A program made the position numbers and the translations under genes. From Roseivirga sp. (lineage in GTDB: Bacteria; Bacteroidota; Bacteroidia; Cytophagales; Cyclobacteriaceae), in assembly GCA_018402485.1 (NCBI GenBank), contig JAGYIY010000001.1, positions 1,272,001 through 1,336,000 of the forward strand: a DNA stretch of 64,000 bases, in the 5' to 3' direction. Shown piece after piece: positions 44,117 to 52,131 of the stretch (its first letter is position 1; the number at the start of each line of letters is the position of its first letter). The notes beneath the pieces are model-generated. The model saw only the letters and a program-made list of their open reading frames with translations, did no database searches and was not told the DNA's origin.

Positions 44117-46527
44117 TGTCTGATTTTTGCTCCTACTTTTTGCTCAAAGATAAGCATTAATGTGCGCATCGTTTTATCAATCATTTTATCTGTCAAGGTC
44201 TGATGCTCATCTTGTAAAAAGAAGCTGATGGCATACGCTTTTTCTTCTTCCCCAATTTTATCTCCTTCATAGACATCGAAAACCCTTAGGCCTTGCAACA
44301 AACGCGATGCCTCTTGATAGGCTATTTTCTTAATGTCTTCAAATCTTACTTTTCGATCTACCACCAAAGATAAATCTCTTCTTACCATTGGGAATTTGGA
44401 AATGCTGTGTGCGGTTACGTCTAATGATAACTGCGATTTCAGTAGTGTCCAGTCTAGTTCAGCATAGAATACCTCCTGTTGTATTTGGCAGAGACGACTG
44501 AACTCTGGATGCACCTTGCCCATTCGTACAAGTACTTTGGTATTGATCAGTACGTGCAAGCCATAAGCGAAGTAGTCTTCTGTAGCGTCTTGTGTTGTTG
44601 TTTTTAGAACACCAAACTTATTCAAGATCTGATTAACCGTTTGAGACAAGTCGTGGAACTGGAGCGGTCTGCTCTTTTCTAACCAGTTTTCTGACATTTT
44701 TTCTCCTGTGAGAAAAAGTACCAGATGATTGTTTTCATCATAGCCTTTGGAGGTTTTATGATAGGTATGACCGAACTCGAAAAGTCTGAGGTTTTTTTGC
44801 TGCCTGCGGATGTTATGGGCAACTACTTCTAAACCACTGAACAGCATGGATTGGCGCAAAACGTTCAGTTCTTCACTGAGCGCATTGAGCATGTAAACGC
44901 TTTCTGCTTCCGGCAGGTCTTTCGAAGCTTCAGCATATTGATGCTTGGTCAACGAGTTGGTAATGATTTCGGAAAACCCCGACCCTGTTAAAACGCGGGC
45001 GGTTTCCAATTGCAAAGCATCATCATCTTTTTTAGGAAAATCAGATAAATATGTACTACTCAGAAAAGGTTTCAACGCCACATTATTGTAACCATGCAAA
45101 CGCAGTACTTCCTCGATGATATCGGCTTCACGCTGAACATCTACCCGATAGCTAGGTACTTGAAGCTCTAGTCCTTCCTGGCTTTCTTTCAAGATTTTAA
45201 TGTCTAACAGCCTCATGGTTTCTTTTACCTCCTCTGGTTCAATGTTCTTACCAATCAAGCGGTTGACATGGGCATAAGTAACCGAGACCTGAAAAGGTAA
45301 AACAGGGGCATCGTAGAGATCAACGAACTCCCCAACCACTTCACCACCAGCCAATTCCTGAATCAATGCTGCTGCTCTCTTCAAGGCTACCATGGTGATT
45401 TCAGGGTCTGTACCTCTCTCGTAGCGAAAGGCAGCGTCTGTTTTGATTTGGTGGTGCTGTGAGGTTTTTCTAATGCTATCAGGCGAAAAGTAAGCGCTTT
45501 CTAAGAAAACACGGGTTGTTTTCTCTGTCACTCCCGAGGATAAACCGCCCAATACACCTGCAAGGCAAAGTCCTTCGTTGCCATTGCAGATCATTAAATC
45601 GTGCGCAGATAGTTTTCTGTTTTTCTCGTCTAAGGTTGTAAATGCCGTATTTTCAGGTAGGGTTTGTACCACTATTTTGCCAGTTGAAATGGCATCGGCA
45701 TCAAAAGCATGCATGGGTTGGCCCCATCCGTGTAAGATGTAATTGGTTACATCTACCACATTGTTGATGGGTTGAATGCCAATGTTTTTCAAACGGTTTT
45801 GCAACCATTCCGGGGAGGTTGCCACTTTTACATTTTTGATGGTAAGACCAGAGTATCGAGGGCAAGCCTGCTTGTCTTTTACCTCTACTTGAATGGCATC
45901 TTCAGATGGCCTCGTTTCAATTTTAGGTAATGGTGGTAATTGTAAGTCTTGCTTAAAAGCTGCCTTTAGGTCTCTGGCTACGCCGTAGTGAGACGCTGCA
46001 TCCGCACGATTGGGGGTCAAGCCAATTTCGATCACATGGTCAGAAGAGAGATTGAAATAGTCAGCAGCAGGAGTACCATTCGGTAAATCTGTATCGAGGA
46101 CTAGAATACCTTCATGACTTTGACCTAGACCTACTTCATCCTCAGCACAGATCATGCCTTCCGACACTTCACCCCGTATTTTGGCTTTTTTGATTTTGAA
46201 GGGTTCACCTTGGCTAGGGTATAACGTAGCACCAACCGTGGCTACCAGTACTTTTTGTCCTACAGCTACATTTTTGGCACCACAAACAACCGGCGATGGA
46301 GTGTCTGCACCAATATCGACGGTGGTTTTTTTCAATCGATCGGCATTAGGATGTGGTTCGCAAGTGATGAGTTCACCAATGACTAAACCTTTCAGTCCAC
46401 CAGGAATAGATTCTATTTCCTCTAGGTGTTCTACTTCTAAACCAATATCTGTTAATTTTTCAGAGATGGCCTCAGGAGAGGCGTCCAGTTCGATAAATTC
46501 TTTGAGCCAGCTAAGGGATATTTTCAT
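44113..46527 (-). CDS. pheT: phenylalanine--tRNA ligase beta subunit
   Basis: An 804-residue subunit of the (alpha-beta)2 enzyme that charges tRNA-Phe. Order: N-terminal MKISLSWLKEFIELDASPE, EMAP/tRNA-binding domain (about 40-150; CGAKNVAVGQKVLVATVGATL), B3/4 editing domain (GLCLAGVLGG), B5 domain, catalytic-like core (EFGHTYHK), and C-terminal anticodon-binding FDX domain (KFPMVRRDLSLVVD). pheS is elsewhere. A -7 box lies 30 nt before the start. Confidence 0.96.
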   Translation of the reverse strand: MKISLSWLKEFIELDASPEAISEKLTDIGLEVEHLEEIESIPGGLKGLVIGELITCEPHPNADRLKKTTVDIGADTPSPVVCGAKNVAVGQKVLVATVGATLYPSQGEPFKIKKAKIRGEVSEGMICAEDEVGLGQSHEGILVLDTDLPNGTPAADYFNLSSDHVIEIGLTPNRADAASHYGVARDLKAAFKQDLQLPPLPKIETRPSEDAIQVEVKDKQACPRYSGLTIKNVKVATSPEWLQNRLKNIGIQPINNVVDVTNYILHGWGQPMHAFDADAISTGKIVVQTLPENTAFTTLDEKNRKLSAHDLMICNGNEGLCLAGVLGGLSSGVTEKTTRVFLESAYFSPDSIRKTSQHHQIKTDAAFRYERGTDPEITMVALKRAAALIQELAGGEVVGEFVDLYDAPVLPFQVSVTYAHVNRLIGKNIEPEEVKETMRLLDIKILKESQEGLELQVPSYRVDVQREADIIEEVLRLHGYNNVALKPFLSSTYLSDFPKKDDDALQLETARVLTGSGFSEIITNSLTKHQYAEASKDLPEAESVYMLNALSEELNVLRQSMLFSGLEVVAHNIRRQQKNLRLFEFGHTYHKTSKGYDENNHLVLFLTGEKMSENWLEKSRPLQFHDLSQTVNQILNKFGVLKTTTQDATEDYFAYGLHVLINTKVLVRMGKVHPEFSRLCQIQQEVFYAELDWTLLKSQLSLDVTAHSISKFPMVRRDLSLVVDRKVRFEDIKKIAYQEASRLLQGLRVFDVYEGDKIGEEEKAYAISFFLQDEHQTLTDKMIDKTMRTLMLIFEQKVGAKIRQ

Positions 46528-46557
46528 AATGTGCTATTCGCCAATTCGTGTTGATGG

Positions 46558-46565
46558 CAAAAATA
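46558..46565 (-). promoter_or_regulatory. -7 element of pheT operon
   Basis: TATTTTTG on the minus strand matches TAnnTTTG. It lies 30 nt upstream of the pheT ATG. No TTTG -33 is evident. Confidence 0.5.
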
Positions 46566-46663
46566 AGGATTATGTTTATTCCTTTCATCTTTCGGTAAGA
46601 AAGTAATTGAGGGTTGAGAGTGGGGGTTAGTTTTTAGGGATTGGTTTTTGGTGGGGAGTAGAG

Positions 46664-46706
46664 GTTAGAAGCTAGAAGTTGGTGGTCGGAAGTTAGAAGC
46701 TAGAAG
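46664..46706. repeat. short direct repeat in low-complexity intergenic DNA
   Basis: GTTAGAAGCTAGAAG occurs at 46664-46678 and again at 46692-46706, a 28-nt period, in a purine-rich tract. It appears to be two decayed copies of a simple repeat, not a CRISPR array. Confidence 0.6.
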
Positions 46707-46755
46707 AGCCAAATCGAAGCCTTGCCTCGAGGGCCTCAGCAACCTGCTTCGAGGT

Positions 46756-46896
46756 ACCGTCATCCTGAACTTGTTTCAGGATCCCTGCGAAAATGGGTAC
46801 TTTCTTACATTGTAAAAGAACAATGGGTTTCCAATAAAAAGGGATCCTGAACTGCGCACTGCTCCTATGGGTCGCAATGCTTTTCAGGATGACGGT
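46756..46896. repeat. REP/REPIN-like inverted-repeat element, 141 bp
   Basis: The outer ends ACCGTCATCCTGAA (46756-46769) and TTCAGGATGACGGT (46883-46896) are perfect 14-bp inverted repeats. Inside are TTCAGGATCCC (46775-46785) and GGGATCCTGAA (46841-46851), also perfect inverted repeats. The left unit alone folds as ATCCTGAA-CTTGT-TTCAGGAT. Two hairpin units facing each other is the layout of REPIN elements, mobilised by a RAYT transposase in trans. The ATCCTGAA...TTCAGGAT core is familiar as a dispersed intergenic repeat in many bacterial genomes. Confidence 0.75.
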
Positions 46897-46965
46897 GCAG
46901 TATTGGTTTCGGTGCATCAATTCCAAAATCGTCAGTCGTAGTTCATCAATAGCTCTGCCAATGGC

Positions 46966-47598
46966 TTACTTTTCATCCATTACTTCAAACAACTTTTCGC
47001 CTGCTTCGATGGCTATATCAAGCATATTTTCTGCGGGGGGGAGTGGGCAGCTGAATTCCGGATTGTAATGACAATAGGGGTTATAAGCCTCATTAAAGTC
47101 GATAATAACAGAATTGGTATTCCGATACATTACATCTATGTACCGCCCACCTCCGTAGGTGCTGCGTGCACTGGTTTCATCGGCAAACATAAAAGATAAC
47201 TTGTTTGGATTTTTTTCTTCCCAATTTTGGTAGAGCAAAACTTCAAAAGACTTGTCTTTTAATTCGAAGAAAGCCTTGGCAAAGGGAATGTATTTTAGCT
47301 GTTCTCCCGTGTTGGAGGGAATGAAGATGGGTTGCTTGTTTTCCAAAAGGTCAATACGAGCCGTCACCTGATAGCTTTTGTCAATGTCAAAATAATGAAG
47401 GCCTTTGAAATCGGCTTTACCTTCGTCTGTAAAAGGGGAGGTAGAAGACAACATAAAACCATTTTTATCTTTGCGCTCTGTGAGAATCCGTTCTTTATAA
47501 TCTTCGGTGCTTTCACCCACCGTTAGGAAATTGAAGAGGGTAATGGCCACTAAGGCAATGATCACAAAAATAAAAAGGTTGCTTCTTTTCATAGCCAC
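46966..47598 (-). CDS. DUF1684 domain-containing protein
   Basis: A 210-residue protein with an N-terminal membrane segment or uncleaved signal (about 7-24), then a DUF1684 domain: DYKERILTERKDKNGFMLSSTSPF at the start, YGGGRYIDV in the middle, and VIIDFNEAYNPYCHYNPEFSCPLPP, the characteristic CxY-x(n)-FSCPLPPxEN block with two Cys. The family is widespread in Bacteroidota and Actinobacteria; its function is unknown. It stands between the REPIN-like element and radC. Confidence 0.85.
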   Translation of the reverse strand: MAMKRSNLFIFVIIALVAITLFNFLTVGESTEDYKERILTERKDKNGFMLSSTSPFTDEGKADFKGLHYFDIDKSYQVTARIDLLENKQPIFIPSNTGEQLKYIPFAKAFFELKDKSFEVLLYQNWEEKNPNKLSFMFADETSARSTYGGGRYIDVMYRNTNSVIIDFNEAYNPYCHYNPEFSCPLPPAENMLDIAIEAGEKLFEVMDEK

Positions 47599-47651
47599 AA
47601 AGGTAAACCTGTTCTGCTGAAATAGGAAGGCAGCTGAGTGAAATGGCTGAA

Positions 47652-48341
47652 TTAAAGTTGGCCTTCGTCTGCAAAACTAAAATAATCACGATCAGCAAAA
47701 ATAATGTGGTCTAAGACCGGGATTTCAAGAATCTGGCCAATGTCCTTCATTTTTTGGGTGAGTTTATGATCTGCGTTACTAGGTTTTCGGTTACCACTGG
47801 GGTGATTGTGCACCAAAATAATACCACTGGCTAGATCGTCCATGGCCTGTTTAAAAATTACTTTAGGATCTGCTACAGTGCCTGCTATACCACCTGTGCT
47901 AATCAATCGTCGACGAATGATGTGATTAGCCCTATCGAGCATCAATACCCAGAATTGCTCCACGGGTTGATCTAGTAGGTCAGGCACCATGGATTCATAT
48001 GCCAATTGAGAAGATGTGATTTTTATTTTTTTTGTAGGCTCTGCATTTTTCCTTCTTCTGCCTAGTTCTAAAGCGCTTACGATGGCAATGGCTTTAGCCT
48101 CTCCAATTCCTTTGAACTGCATCAGGTCCTTAACACTGAGGCTAGCCAGTCGGTTGAGGTCATAACCGATGGATGCTAAAATTTGCTTAGATAAGTCCAC
48201 AGCACTTAAGGTTCGTGTCCCGGAACCGATCAAAATAGCAATTAACTCAGCATCTGATAAAGCCGATCGCCCCTTAAGCAAGAGTTTCTCGCGGGGCCGG
48301 TCTTCTTCAGCCCAGCTCAATATTTTCAAGGAGTTGCCCAT
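47652..48341 (-). CDS. radC: RadC family JAB-domain protein
   Basis: A 229-residue protein of the RadC family. Residues 1-95 include a helix-hairpin-helix (LMQFKGIGEAKAIAIVSALELGRR); residues 105-229 are a JAB1/MPN metalloprotease-like domain with the zinc motif LVHNHPSGNRKPSNAD (HxHPSG...D). The old annotation as a DNA repair protein is not well supported; the biochemical role is open. Confidence 0.92.
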   Translation of the reverse strand: MGNSLKILSWAEEDRPREKLLLKGRSALSDAELIAILIGSGTRTLSAVDLSKQILASIGYDLNRLASLSVKDLMQFKGIGEAKAIAIVSALELGRRRKNAEPTKKIKITSSQLAYESMVPDLLDQPVEQFWVLMLDRANHIIRRRLISTGGIAGTVADPKVIFKQAMDDLASGIILVHNHPSGNRKPSNADHKLTQKMKDIGQILEIPVLDHIIFADRDYFSFADEGQL

Positions 48342-48458
48342 ACCTGATAAGCAATATGAGATTATTTATGAATAATATCAAGGAGTAATAGTATTAATGT
48401 GTCTTTAGTATGGATTTGATCGTATGGCTAAGGACTGAGCTTTAGCGAAAAGGCATAA

Positions 48459-48487
48459 AAAAAACCGAATGTGTACATCCGGTTTTG
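48459..48487 (-). terminator. terminator of rpsT
   Basis: On the minus strand AACCGGATG pairs with CATTCGGTT (one G-U pair) over a 4-nt loop, followed by eight T. It begins about 20 nt after the rpsT stop. Confidence 0.8.
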
Positions 48488-48508
48488 ATTTATCTTTAAA
48501 AAAAAAAC

Positions 48509-48760
48509 CTAGAGACTGTTGACCAATTTTGTCAACTTAGACTTTTGGTTAGATGCTTTTTTCTTATGAATGATGTTTTTCTTGGCGAGTTTATCCAACA
48601 TACCAATCACTTTTTTCAACAAATCCTGAGCTTCTGATTTGTCTGTAGTATTGCGCAAACGTGTCACAAAAGTACGTGTAGTTTTGTGCTGATAGCGATT
48701 TCTCAAACGCTTCGCTTCGTTTGATCTGATTCTTTTTAATGCGGACTTATGATTTGCCAT
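48509..48760 (-). CDS. rpsT: 30S ribosomal protein bS20
   Basis: An 83-residue, Lys/Arg-rich helical protein that binds 16S rRNA early in 30S assembly. The start MANHKSALKRIRSNEAKRLRNRY is the usual one, then RNTTDKSEAQDLLKKVIGMLDKLAKKNIIHKKKA. An upstream in-frame ATG at 48892 would add 44 atypical residues and run through the promoter, so it is rejected. Confidence 0.96.
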   Translation of the reverse strand: MANHKSALKRIRSNEAKRLRNRYQHKTTRTFVTRLRNTTDKSEAQDLLKKVIGMLDKLAKKNIIHKKKASNQKSKLTKLVNSL

Positions 48761-48785
48761 GCTCTTTTTTTTCTGAATTGGGATG

Positions 48786-48816
48786 CAAAGATAAGTCTTC
48801 TTCAAATATACACAAA
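48786..48816 (-). promoter_or_regulatory. consensus promoter of rpsT
   Basis: Minus strand: TTTG (48813-48816), a 19-nt spacer and TATCTTTG (48786-48793), an exact match to the Bacteroidota consensus. It fits the high expression of a ribosomal protein gene. Confidence 0.75.
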
Positions 48817-48947
48817 GTTTTACCTTAAAATTTAGTGAGGTTTCGAAATCAGATAAGTCTGGTGTATCTGATGATCCGACCTTGTTTGGCAAACGGTTTT
48901 CATTTCCTTTTAAAAATTCTTTATCTTTAAATTATAAAACATGGGTT

Positions 48948-49688
48948 ATGAAATCTTTAATGATATTCTTGCTTATTCTTTTTCTTATTATTCCTTGGGG
49001 GGCACCCTCCGATACAATCTCCATGCATGCGTTAGAAGGCGCATGGGAGGTGCAAACCATTAATGGAGAATCGTTACCGCATCGTGGCATTATGCTCATT
49101 CAGGCTCCATATGCTTTTTACACCGAGTTCGATGTTGATGCCAAAACATTTGTGAATGCACAAGGTGGGATGATTGATTTACAGGCCAATAAAATGAGCT
49201 ATACGACTGAATTTAACACAGGTGATCCAGATCAAATTGGGACGAATTTATCATTGGAGGCCGATATCAAGGGAAGTCAAGTGACATTTCGGTATGCCTT
49301 GATGGGTGAGGAGGTTACCGTTGTAGCCCGCCGTGTAGATGATGGTATGGGTGATTTAGCGGGTGCTTGGCGCATTACCGACCGTATGCGCAATGGAGCG
49401 ATGCAAGCCATGCGCTTAGGGGCACGCAAAACCATCAAAATGATAACGGGTTCACGTTTTCAGTGGGCGGCTTTCAATCCTGAAACCAAGCAATTCTCCG
49501 GAACCGGAGGGGGCAGGGTTACTTTAGCGAACGGGACATACACCGAGCATATTGAGTTTTTCTCTCGAAATCCGGACCGTATAGGAGCTAATTTATCTTT
49601 TAATTACGAGGTGAATGGTAATCAATGGACACACTCGGGCAACAGCTCTTCAGGAGACCCTATCAAAGAAATCTGGACTCGACAATAA
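48948..49688 (+). CDS. exported protein with two tandem lipocalin-like domains
   Basis: A 246-residue protein with a signal peptide (about 1-20) and two similar halves. Half one begins LEGAWEVQTINGE and contains KMSYTTEFNTGDPDQIGTNLSLEADIKGSQVTF; half two begins LAGAWRITDRMRNG and contains GTYTEHIEFFSRNPDRIGANLSFNYEVNGNQWTH. The aligned blocks (DPDQIGTNLS and NPDRIGANLS) show an internal duplication of one beta-sandwich. The function is unknown. The start at 48948 is chosen because upstream in-frame codons lack signal character and lie in the promoter (TATCTTTA at 48922-48929). Confidence 0.75.
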   Translation: MKSLMIFLLILFLIIPWGAPSDTISMHALEGAWEVQTINGESLPHRGIMLIQAPYAFYTEFDVDAKTFVNAQGGMIDLQANKMSYTTEFNTGDPDQIGTNLSLEADIKGSQVTFRYALMGEEVTVVARRVDDGMGDLAGAWRITDRMRNGAMQAMRLGARKTIKMITGSRFQWAAFNPETKQFSGTGGGRVTLANGTYTEHIEFFSRNPDRIGANLSFNYEVNGNQWTHSGNSSSGDPIKEIWTRQ

Positions 49689-49692
49689 AGCC

Positions 49693-50079
49693 TTAGTTCT
49701 TTAAAGCAGAAACAATATTTGTAACGGATATCCCCATGTGCGAGGCATTGTGTATTACTTGCCCATCTTTGATGACCAATACTTGTGGCGATTCGTGATG
49801 CACTTGAAATACATGGGCCACTTCATTGGAGATGGAGCGGTAAGATAAAAGGTCTAGGTAGTACAACTTGGTGTGGGCTAATGACGCGTCCCAGTTCCGC
49901 TCCAAACGGTTCAGTGCCATTCCTGAAATGCTACAGGTGGTGCTGTGTTTATAGATGATTACCGGTTGTTGAAAGCTTTCTTCTCGAATTTCCTCCAATT
50001 GATTCTTGTGCGTTAAGGGATGCCAAGAAATGGCTGGGCTATCACTTTTTGTCTTCCAAAACATAGGCTCAATAAGCAT
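49693..50079 (-). CDS. ytxJ: bacillithiol system redox-active protein YtxJ
   Basis: A 128-residue thioredoxin-fold protein with the monothiol active site KHSTTCSISGMAL, the signature of YtxJ, a putative bacilliredoxin that resolves bacillithiol mixed disulfides. QVLVIKDGQVIHNASHMGIS has the strand-turn of thioredoxin folds, but the cis-Pro lies in ESPQVLVI. bshC at 59337-60923 provides the thiol. It overlaps the E1 gene by 11 nt on the same strand. Either MLIEP or the Met at residue 6 could be the start. Confidence 0.85.
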   Translation of the reverse strand: MLIEPMFWKTKSDSPAISWHPLTHKNQLEEIREESFQQPVIIYKHSTTCSISGMALNRLERNWDASLAHTKLYYLDLLSYRSISNEVAHVFQVHHESPQVLVIKDGQVIHNASHMGISVTNIVSALKN

Positions 50080-52048
50080 TAAGTGTGTATAACTTTTCTT
50101 TAAGTCTTTTAATGGGTAAAAAGTTCTCTTCTAGATTTTTGGCAAATGGAACTGGCGTGTCTAAACTACCTATGCGCACCACAGGAGCATCTAAATGCTC
50201 AAATAAATGTTCGCTGATCCATGCAGCAATCTCGGCACCTATACCACCAGCCAGTGTATCTTCATGCAAAACCAAAACTTTATTGGTTTTCTTAACAGAT
50301 GCACATACGCTTTCTTTATCCCAAGGCAGTAGCGTTCTCAAATCGATGATATCGGCGGAAATATTTTCCATAGCTTCTACAGCGCTAAGTGCCCAGTGAA
50401 CGCCCATTCCATAAGTAATGATGCTCATGTTATTACCGGAAAGTACCGTTTTCGCTTTTCCTACTGCTGTGGTGTAATAAGCATCTGGTATTTCTTCACT
50501 ATGCGACCTGTATAAAGCTTTGTGCTCGAAAAACAAATAGGGATTGGGGTCTTCAATGGCCGCATTGAGCAAACCTTTGGCATCTTCCGCACAAGAGGGA
50601 TATACAATTTTGAGGCCTGGGGTATGAAAAAACCAAGCTTCGTTAGACTGTGAATGAAAAGGCCCTGCACCTACTCCGGCACCCGTGGGCATACGCACCA
50701 CTACATCTGCCGATTGCCCCCAACGGTAATGAATTTTCGCCAAATTATTGACAATCTGATTAAAGCCGCATGTCACAAAATCGGCAAACTGCATTTCGAC
50801 AACAGCTTTATAACCTTGAATGGAGAGCCCCAAAGCGGTACCAATAATGGCCGATTCGCACAAGGGTGTATTCCGAATGCGTTCTTTTCCAAATTGCTCC
50901 AAAAAACCTTCCGTAATTTTGAATACACCTCCATAATCGGCAATGTCCTGCCCCATTACAATGAGTTTAGGGTAGCGTTCAAGACTTTGCTTTAGGCCAT
51001 CGGAAATGGCATCTACAAACCGCTTGCTATGTTTTGTAGAATTACCGGGAGCTGTCACTTTTTGGTCAAAAGGAAAATAGAGATCATGGGTTTCAGTGTC
51101 TGTATCAGCTACCACTTCTGGCTCTTGATACGCCTTAGCCAATCCTTCATCAATCGCTTGTTTGATTTCTGCCTTGATGGCATCACTTACCTCTGTACTG
51201 ATTATTTTTTGCTGGAGAAGATACGCTTCATAACGTAATACAGGATCTTTTTTTGCCCAATGCTCCATCAATTCCTTGGGAACGTACTTTGTACCACTGG
51301 CTTCTTCATGCCCACGCATGCGAAAGGTAAGGGCTTCGATCATTACAGGACGAGGGTTTTTACGGATGTCTTTTGCTACCTTATTTACGGTTTGATAAAC
51401 TTCTAACACATTATTGCCATCTACTTGGTGCGCTTCGATTCCATAACCCGGCCCTTTGTCAATAAAATAATTGAATTTGAATTGCTCGTGGCTTGGTGTG
51501 GATAGCCCGTATCCGTTATTTTCAATCATAAAAATAACAGGCAGATTCCACACGGCTGCTACATTGAGCGCTTCATGAAAATCGCCTTCAGAGCTTGCTC
51601 CATCTCCAGTAAAAACCAAAGTGGCTTTTTCGTTTCCACCTAACAGATGACCTAAGGCAATACCATCGGCCAAAGCCATTTGAGGCCCTAGGTGAGAGAT
51701 CATTCCTACAATATGATGCTCCATGGTGCCAAAATGAAAAGAACGATCTCTTCCTTTTGTGAATCCTGTCTTTTTTCCTTGAAATTGAGCGAAAAGTCGC
51801 TCTAAAGGCACATTTCTTCCTGTGAAAACCCCCAAGTTTCGGTGCATGGGTAAAATTACTTCGTCGGCTCTAAGCGCCTGCACTGCACCTACAGAAACTG
51901 CCTCCTGACCAATACCGGAGAACCATTTGGAAATTTTACCCTGCCGTAAAAGAATGAGCATCTTTTCTTCGATCAGGCGAGGCAGAAGAATCGCTTTGTA
52001 AAGGTCTAATAACTTTTCGTTTGTAAATCCGGTTTTGTTGAATCGCAT
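50069..52048 (-). CDS. 2-oxoacid dehydrogenase E1, alpha/beta fusion (TPP-dependent)
   Basis: A 659-residue fusion of both E1 subunits of a pyruvate or branched-chain 2-oxoacid dehydrogenase. The alpha half (about 1-320) has the TPP motif VFTGDGASSEGDFHEALNVAAVWNLPVIFMIENN and the phosphorylation-loop-like GHEEASGTKY. The beta half (about 335-659) has DISDGLKQSL..-type entry, MGQDIADYGGVFKITEGF, LCESAIIGTALGLSIQG and VVVRMPTGAGVGAGPFHSQSNEAWFFHTPGLKIVYPS. Bacteroidota often use this fused form. No E2 or E3 gene is adjacent, so the substrate is not certain; the branched-chain type is the usual annotation. Confidence 0.9.
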   Translation of the reverse strand: MRFNKTGFTNEKLLDLYKAILLPRLIEEKMLILLRQGKISKWFSGIGQEAVSVGAVQALRADEVILPMHRNLGVFTGRNVPLERLFAQFQGKKTGFTKGRDRSFHFGTMEHHIVGMISHLGPQMALADGIALGHLLGGNEKATLVFTGDGASSEGDFHEALNVAAVWNLPVIFMIENNGYGLSTPSHEQFKFNYFIDKGPGYGIEAHQVDGNNVLEVYQTVNKVAKDIRKNPRPVMIEALTFRMRGHEEASGTKYVPKELMEHWAKKDPVLRYEAYLLQQKIISTEVSDAIKAEIKQAIDEGLAKAYQEPEVVADTDTETHDLYFPFDQKVTAPGNSTKHSKRFVDAISDGLKQSLERYPKLIVMGQDIADYGGVFKITEGFLEQFGKERIRNTPLCESAIIGTALGLSIQGYKAVVEMQFADFVTCGFNQIVNNLAKIHYRWGQSADVVVRMPTGAGVGAGPFHSQSNEAWFFHTPGLKIVYPSCAEDAKGLLNAAIEDPNPYLFFEHKALYRSHSEEIPDAYYTTAVGKAKTVLSGNNMSIITYGMGVHWALSAVEAMENISADIIDLRTLLPWDKESVCASVKKTNKVLVLHEDTLAGGIGAEIAAWISEHLFEHLDAPVVRIGSLDTPVPFAKNLEENFLPIKRLKEKLYTLNAY

Positions 52049-52131
52049 AAGTGCAGATTAAAAAGTAAAAGTAAGTTAAAGGTAAGATTGCCAAAATTAA
52101 CTCACAATCTTTTTAATTTCGTGCTACAATT

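Noticed and set aside
46664-46706. CRISPR array
   Set aside because: Only two 15-nt copies with a 13-nt gap, no palindromic repeat structure, no cas genes.
48761-48892. 44-residue extension of bS20
   Set aside because: It crosses the exact rpsT promoter, and bS20 proteins start at MANHKSA.
48882-48947. 22-residue extension of the tandem-domain exported protein
   Set aside because: Lies over promoter-like sequence and would bury the signal peptide.
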